A stretch of 62,241 bases of DNA from a virus, in IMG/VR virus record IMGVR_UViG_3300031857_000175, positions 1 to 62,241 of that record, one strand, 5' to 3'. Shown in pieces: positions 57,622 to 62,241 of the stretch. Position 1 is the stretch's first letter; the number at the start of each line of letters is the position of its first letter. Both the position numbers and the translations under genes were made by a program. Under the pieces are notes generated by a model, which saw only the letters and a program-made list of their open reading frames with translations, searched no databases and was not told the DNA's origin.

Positions 57622-60279
57622 TCAGAAGGGTTGCAGGTTACCCCAAGTGAATCCGTATTCGAAGTCAGCTTTCAGGGTCAGGGGTCCGACCTTCTGTGCG
57701 GTCATACACCGCTCCATCAGGTCTTTTACTTCATCGCGGTACTTGCTCTTGCACTCGACTAGAATCGAGTCGTGAACTGAGAGCACTATACGTGCAGGAA
57801 GCTTCTTGTCTAGTAGTTCCTGTTCGATTTTTACACAAGCTGATAGACAGATATCAGAAGCCCAGCCCTGAATTGGTGAATTTTGTGATCCACGCTCTGC
57901 ACCACCACGCCTGTAGTCGTGATAGCCGATGGACGGGAGCTCGCGCCGGCGAGCCGGCTTGCCGTCCCACGGGATCCAAACTTCGCCCGTAAGCTGGGTC
58001 TTGATGCGCGCGTCTTCCATGGTCCGCACTAGGCCAGCGAACGCCTTCTCGAAGCCCTCTACGAGCTTCTCTGCGGCCGGCAGGGCGATGCCAAGGGTAG
58101 AGCTCAGGCCCTTCGCCGAGGACTTATAGATGGCGGCGAAGTTGGCGGTCTTAGCTTGGTTACGGTAGGGCGACTCCTTACCCGCAGCCTTCTGCTCCCT
58201 GATGATGCGAAGGCACTCCTCGCTCGTGATGCCCCAAGCATCAGGCGCGATCTTGGCCGCCGTCATGGCGTGGAAGTCAGCTCCGCTCAGCAGGATAGAG
58301 AGCATCTCTTGGTCCATTGACCAAGCTGCTGCGATGTAGATTTCGAGCGTCTTGTAGTCAGCCTGGATAATAATCCAGTCGTCGTCGTGCCAGTCATTAC
58401 CGAACGTGCGGCCGTCAGCCTGGAACAGGTTCTTCACGACCTTTGCGTCAGGACCGCCCTTAGACGGGATGGTCTGAGCCGCCGGCTCAGTCATCGACAG
58501 ACGACCCGACCGAGCGCCGACGATGTCAGCCCTCGGGTGTACGCGCCCGTCTTTGCCGATGTAGTTCGGCAGGGTCGTGACGTAGCTGCCGTACAGCTTG
58601 ACTAGCTTTCGCCAAGCCAAGAGGTTGTCGATGAGCGGGTCACCCTTCAGGAGCTCTAGAGCCTTCTGGTCAGTCGAGATAGCCCCAGTTTCAGTACGTC
58701 GAATCATGTCAGGGGCAGCGACAGCCTGGATGTAGTCGCCCACGCTCGCGTTGCTCGACGGGCTGACACCGCTGTTCTTGAGAACGATGTCGAGCTCTGA
58801 GATGCGCGAGCCGAAGTAGTGCCCGGCCTGCCTGATCGAGTCACGAGAGATGTAGAGCCCGACGCGGGACATGCGCCCGAGGAAGCCGTACGCCGGGTAG
58901 ATGAGGCGTTTGCCGTGCTCCCGGACAGGCTGGTACTGGTCGAGCTCCTTCTGCTGGTGCTCGTGGACTGCCAAGGTGACCCACGAGTCGCGCGCGGCGT
59001 AGCGGTGCAGGACGTCAGGGTCGATCCCGCGATACATGTACGCCTTCTTGCGCTTCTTCAGGTACTTCTCGCGGTCGGCCGTGGTCTCGGACTCTTCTTC
59101 ACTCAGCAGGCCACGGGCCGCCTCTTGGATAATCTCCGCTTGGTCCATGTCCTTCTGGGCAGCGTCCATCTCACGCTTGGGAGACGGGATGCCGACATGG
59201 AAGGCTAGCTGAGCCAGGCTAGCGTCGCACTCACCGTGGATGAGCTTGGCGTTGACGCGCGTGTCCCAAGCGATCGGACCAGGTCGGAAGGCAAAGCGCG
59301 GGTCTACGTCAAAGGCCGTGATGTCGTAGTCGATGTTCTGGCCGCCGTACTGGATGTGCGGCTGCGTCAGAGCCTTCCTGAGCCACTTGCGGACCTCAGG
59401 GCTCTCCAAAGACTTCTCGTCAAAGACGAGCGTTGGGTCCTCGCTGCGCAGGGACTTCGTCATCGTCACCTCGACGATCATGAAGTCCTTCTGGTGCTGA
59501 AGCCCGTAGGTCTCGGTGTCGAACGAGATGATCTTGGCGTCTTCCAACCACTCGTCCGCCCAGTCTAGCTCGTACGGGCTGACGAGAACGGCGTGCGCCT
59601 TCGGCAGGTCGTTCTTCTTGGGATTGCGGTGCAGGTCGAGCAGCAAGCCGACCTCGTTGGAGAAGTGGCGGTGGAACATCTCGTTCATCAGCACGTCGCT
59701 AGCGCGGTGTGTGCCGACGATAGGAATCCGCCGCTTGAGGTTGGTGCTGTACACGTTAAAGTACGAGCCCCGATTCGAATAGGTGGCGATGGGGAAGCCG
59801 GCGAACGACTTGGCTGCCTGGCTTCCCATCAGCAGGACCATCTCAGGCTTGAAGGTATCCCACGAGTGCGAGAGATACGGGCGACAAGCCGAGATGTCGG
59901 AGTCCTTTAGCGGTGCGCCTCCGCGCGGGCTCAGCGTCCCGCAGCGGAAGGCGAAGTCGTAAAGGATGTGACCCTCGTAGCCGAGGTTACGGATCGTCGA
60001 GGTGACGATCCGCTCCGTAGGTACGTCGAGGGTCGACTGCGAGAGCACGACGAGCATGCGCTCGGCAGTCGTTCCCCGCACGAGGCGGGGCTTGGCAATG
60101 GTCGGCCCCTCCCTCAGATCACAACGCTTGCACAGGTTGCAGCCGTCACCCTTGGTCTGCATGACCTTAGAGCGCCCGCTCGCTGTCCATTTCCGGTCTA
60201 CGCTGCTCTCCCGAGGATTAAACGGGAAGGCTTCGTCAACCGCGATGGTGTCGAGGTAATCTGGGAAGAGGTCGATCAT
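57622..60279 (-). CDS. Family A DNA polymerase with N-terminal UDG-like domain
   Basis: 885 residues. Residues about 47-216 look like a family 4-type uracil-DNA glycosylase superfamily domain with iron-sulphur Cys (47, 50 or 53, 113, 132; FRCGTLSPRGG ... ACRPYLSHSW ... LLMGSQAAKSF). A 3'-5' exonuclease follows: SFDTET (Asp254, Glu256), Asp319 and YAARD (Tyr427, Asp431). The polymerase has motif A QADYKTLEIYIAA (Asp641, Glu646), motif B with Arg706, Lys710, Phe714, Tyr718 at exact Klenow spacing, and motif C VHDS (His836, Asp837, Ser838 in place of the usual Glu). All main catalytic Asp are present, so it should be the replicative polymerase with proofreading. Confidence 0.87.
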   Translation of the reverse strand: MIDLFPDYLDTIAVDEAFPFNPRESSVDRKWTASGRSKVMQTKGDGCNLCKRCDLREGPTIAKPRLVRGTTAERMLVVLSQSTLDVPTERIVTSTIRNLGYEGHILYDFAFRCGTLSPRGGAPLKDSDISACRPYLSHSWDTFKPEMVLLMGSQAAKSFAGFPIATYSNRGSYFNVYSTNLKRRIPIVGTHRASDVLMNEMFHRHFSNEVGLLLDLHRNPKKNDLPKAHAVLVSPYELDWADEWLEDAKIISFDTETYGLQHQKDFMIVEVTMTKSLRSEDPTLVFDEKSLESPEVRKWLRKALTQPHIQYGGQNIDYDITAFDVDPRFAFRPGPIAWDTRVNAKLIHGECDASLAQLAFHVGIPSPKREMDAAQKDMDQAEIIQEAARGLLSEEESETTADREKYLKKRKKAYMYRGIDPDVLHRYAARDSWVTLAVHEHQQKELDQYQPVREHGKRLIYPAYGFLGRMSRVGLYISRDSIRQAGHYFGSRISELDIVLKNSGVSPSSNASVGDYIQAVAAPDMIRRTETGAISTDQKALELLKGDPLIDNLLAWRKLVKLYGSYVTTLPNYIGKDGRVHPRADIVGARSGRLSMTEPAAQTIPSKGGPDAKVVKNLFQADGRTFGNDWHDDDWIIIQADYKTLEIYIAAAWSMDQEMLSILLSGADFHAMTAAKIAPDAWGITSEECLRIIREQKAAGKESPYRNQAKTANFAAIYKSSAKGLSSTLGIALPAAEKLVEGFEKAFAGLVRTMEDARIKTQLTGEVWIPWDGKPARRRELPSIGYHDYRRGGAERGSQNSPIQGWASDICLSACVKIEQELLDKKLPARIVLSVHDSILVECKSKYRDEVKDLMERCMTAQKVGPLTLKADFEYGFTWGNLQPF

Positions 60280-60280
60280 C

Positions 60281-61156
60281 TTAGAACTTCCCCTGAACGA
60301 ACTTGCGGATGGTGTTCTCGCCCGGGTTCGCCTTCGGGAACGCCTTGAACTTGCCGGCGTTTTCGAGGATGAACGTGGTCACGTCGTCAATCGAGGCGCC
60401 CTGCTGCTTCAGGTAGGCGATCGCGTCTTCCATCGCGACGCCAATCTTCGGCGTCTCGTAGATCTGCGGGTCCATCCGGAAGTCCTTGGTCAGAATCTTC
60501 CGCTCGGGAACGTCGCTCGTCAGAGCTGCGAGCCCCTCTTCGACCTCACGCTCCTCTTCCTCGACAGTCGGCGTGATGCTGAACTGCACCTTGGGTGCAG
60601 GCGCCTTCACCGCCTCCTCGTCGTTGTCCGTCCCGACCTCAGAACCCTCGTCCTCGTCGAACTCGATCGGAACCATGCGCGAGGTCGTCGGCAGGTTCGC
60701 ACCACCCGAGATGACGTGCGCGTGCCCAGCCGGAATTTCCCGAACCTCAGGACGCTTGGACGGACCGGTGTCAGGGGCGTCCGCGAGCTTCTTCGGGCGA
60801 CCGCGCTTCTTCTTCTCACCCTCAGGCTCGGTCGCCGGCAGGACAAAGTCGCGCGGCTTCGCGGCGGGTGCGGGCTCGGCAACGGGTGCAGGCGCGACGT
60901 TGTTGTCAATGTGAACGATCGGGTCGGGGATGACGAAGCGCATGCCACCCAGAGCGGGCGTAACGCTGACGAACGCGTCGACCTGCTTCACAGGCTCGAC
61001 AGCCTTGATCTCAGGCTTGGTCTGAGGAGCAGGTGCGACCTCGGGTGCGGGTGCAGGTGCGGGAGTAGCAGAGGTAGCAGGAGCCTGTGCGCGGCTAACG
61101 AAAGCCGCGAAGGCGGCCATCTCTTCGAGGGAGTCGAACTGTACGCTGATGTTCAT
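60281..61156 (-). CDS. AT-hook protein of unknown function
   Basis: 291 residues. A short N-terminal folded segment (1-25), a Pro/Ala-rich linker (26-110), a clear AT-hook (KKKRGRPKK, 115-123), an acidic region (about 165-210) and a C-terminal folded part (about 225-291, IYETPKIGVAMEDAIAYLKQ). AT-hooks bind the minor groove of A/T-rich DNA. Between primase and polymerase genes it may recruit the replication complex or regulate transcription. It overlaps the primase stop by 4 bases and ends 1 base from the polymerase start. Confidence 0.6.
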   Translation of the reverse strand: MNISVQFDSLEEMAAFAAFVSRAQAPATSATPAPAPAPEVAPAPQTKPEIKAVEPVKQVDAFVSVTPALGGMRFVIPDPIVHIDNNVAPAPVAEPAPAAKPRDFVLPATEPEGEKKKRGRPKKLADAPDTGPSKRPEVREIPAGHAHVISGGANLPTTSRMVPIEFDEDEGSEVGTDNDEEAVKAPAPKVQFSITPTVEEEEREVEEGLAALTSDVPERKILTKDFRMDPQIYETPKIGVAMEDAIAYLKQQGASIDDVTTFILENAGKFKAFPKANPGENTIRKFVQGKF

Positions 61157-61995
61157 GGTTGATTACTCGCTTGTTGAATTGCCTGCAGGAACTCTTCGTG
61201 ACTCGCATCCCCGGGATCTTTCCCTGGTGCGACTGGGACATAGATGGCATCGACGCCACCTACTCTGAGTAGTGTAGCTAACGCCCAGCTTTCTGCTTTC
61301 GCGTCGCCGTCGAGCATTACGTACACACGCTTTCTACAAGAAGCTAGTAGTTTTTTGTGCTCGTGTGATGGTTTTCCTAATACCGCGACAGTGTGCGGGT
61401 AGTGAGGTAGTGCGTCGAAGACGCCCTCCACCACTACGATAGGATCGTCATCCCACAGCCTGTCCTTGTTGAACATGCTGATCTCGCGCTTGAAGCCCTT
61501 CTGGTATCGGTACGAGCGGTCGACAATGTTACGGGCGACGAACCCGCTGAGGTTGGGGCCATCCCACAACGGCACAACGATGCAGTCCCGGTAGAAGCCG
61601 AACTGGCAGTAGCCGATCCCGCAGTCGACGATTGTCTCAGGATGCACGCCTCGCCCTGTGACGTAGTTCCAGAACCTGATGTCCGTGCCCGCGACGGGCC
61701 TTTCGCTCAGGGGCTGAAACTCGTCTGGCAAGGTGATCGTAGGCTTAGGAATCTCCGACAAGGGGTTGTCGACGGGCGGTACGTACCACTCCTTCGCCTT
61801 GCTGCGCTTGTAGAACCCTTTCTCTTGGCAACGGTGGCAGTAGAAGTAGCCGGTCTTGAGGGCGACCGACATGTTGCGCTTTGACGTGTTCTCGTGCCCG
61901 CACCACGGGCACCCGACGCGAATCCAGTCGCGGTCGTCCCCGCCGTGCTCCTCCACGAAGCTTTCGACGATGTCAGCGATGAGCGACTTACTCAT
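61153..61995 (-). CDS. DnaG-type DNA primase (zinc-binding and TOPRIM domains)
   Basis: 280 residues. Zinc ribbon: Cys29, Cys32, Cys53, Cys56 (GCPWCG ... YCHRC). TOPRIM: VVVEGVFDAL (Glu190) and VMLDGDAKA (Asp229, Asp231), the metal-binding acidic set. It is shorter than bacterial DnaG and lacks the helicase-interaction domain, as in many phage primases. It makes RNA primers for lagging-strand synthesis. The ATG overlaps the upstream gene's stop by 8 bases. Confidence 0.85.
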   Translation of the reverse strand: MSKSLIADIVESFVEEHGGDDRDWIRVGCPWCGHENTSKRNMSVALKTGYFYCHRCQEKGFYKRSKAKEWYVPPVDNPLSEIPKPTITLPDEFQPLSERPVAGTDIRFWNYVTGRGVHPETIVDCGIGYCQFGFYRDCIVVPLWDGPNLSGFVARNIVDRSYRYQKGFKREISMFNKDRLWDDDPIVVVEGVFDALPHYPHTVAVLGKPSHEHKKLLASCRKRVYVMLDGDAKAESWALATLLRVGGVDAIYVPVAPGKDPGDASHEEFLQAIQQASNQP

Positions 61996-62241
61996 CCTCG
62001 AACTCCCACTTCGTGCTGCCGGTGTAGGTAGTGGCTGGAATCTCTAGCTCCTTCGAGACGGGGATGTGGATGAAGTAAGGGTTAGGGAGCACGCACCCGT
62101 AGCTAGAGTTGAACGTGAACGAGGGCGTTCGCTTACGGGGCTGCCCAGTACGGAACTTGGCCAAGTAGGCGTAGACCGCCTCACTGCCGTCGTCCTTAGC
62201 TTCGATGTTGACCGAGATGACGTTGTCGGAGACGCGGGACT
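61988..62241 (-). CDS. 3' part of a truncated replication-operon gene
   Basis: The frame enters from the right edge and encodes the last 83 residues of a protein ending KWEFEDE. The visible part (VISVNIEAKDDGSEAVYAYL ... SYGCVLPNPYFIHIPVSKEL) is beta-rich and not recognised. It is cotranscribed with the primase, whose start it overlaps by 8 bases. Confidence 0.6.
   Translation of the reverse strand, partial: SRVSDNVISVNIEAKDDGSEAVYAYLAKFRTGQPRKRTPSFTFNSSYGCVLPNPYFIHIPVSKELEIPATTYTGSTKWEFEDE

Noticed and set aside
1-62241. tRNA genes, integrase, repressor or lysogeny module
   Set aside because: No cloverleaf-like sequence or characteristic protein motif was found on reading through both strands.

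Overview
The window is part of the genome of a tailed, contractile-tail bacteriophage (myovirus type). The evidence is a complete head-to-tail gene order on the + strand: portal, HK97-type prohead protease, scaffold candidate, major capsid protein, connector proteins, tail sheath, tail tube, tail assembly chaperone, tape measure, LysM/gp25-like baseplate protein, baseplate J-like protein and fibres. A T4-like set of recombination and replication genes lies on the - strand. No integrase, repressor, plasmid or bacterial housekeeping gene is visible, so nothing suggests a temperate phage. The sequence is GC-rich and almost wholly coding. The host is unknown. A Gram-negative host is inferred weakly from small membrane genes with spanin-like topology next to the endolysin and from fibre repeats resembling autotransporter passenger repeats.

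Layout. 1-6720: head module (multidomain protein that may be cut by the window edge, portal, protease, scaffold candidate, capsid), closed by a strong terminator. 6783-11265: connector and neck genes. 11268-13895: sheath and tube, followed by a second terminator. 14001-14832: tail assembly chaperone with a probable +1 frameshift, then a 53-codon gene. 14881-32911: tape measure, hub with an M15-type peptidase domain, and baseplate proteins. 32979-49230: a large fibre and adhesin locus, with a beta-helix protein, a 1682-residue protein made of about 61 repeats of 20-22 residues, and three related autotransporter-like beta-solenoid proteins. A third terminator follows. 49313-51345: lysis cassette (amidase, holin candidate, three other membrane proteins), genes overlapping by a few bases. 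51342-51581 (-): an extremely acidic 79-residue protein. 51648-52280: HNH endonuclease.

52264-62241 (-): a tightly packed operon transcribed leftwards. In transcription order it holds a truncated gene, DNA primase, AT-hook protein, UDG-like/family A DNA polymerase fusion, UvsY-like protein, gp32-like ssDNA-binding protein, RecA/UvsX recombinase, SbcD/gp47-like nuclease, a small unknown gene, RuvC-like resolvase and a superfamily 2 helicase. Together these fit recombination-dependent replication as in T4. The two gene blocks meet tail to tail with a 17-base overlap of the HNH and helicase reading frames.

No stretch longer than 300 bases lacks a gene. No tRNA, CRISPR array, insertion sequence or diversity-generating retroelement was recognised. 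Terminase, replicative helicase and an SbcC/gp46 partner are not in the window and presumably lie outside it.
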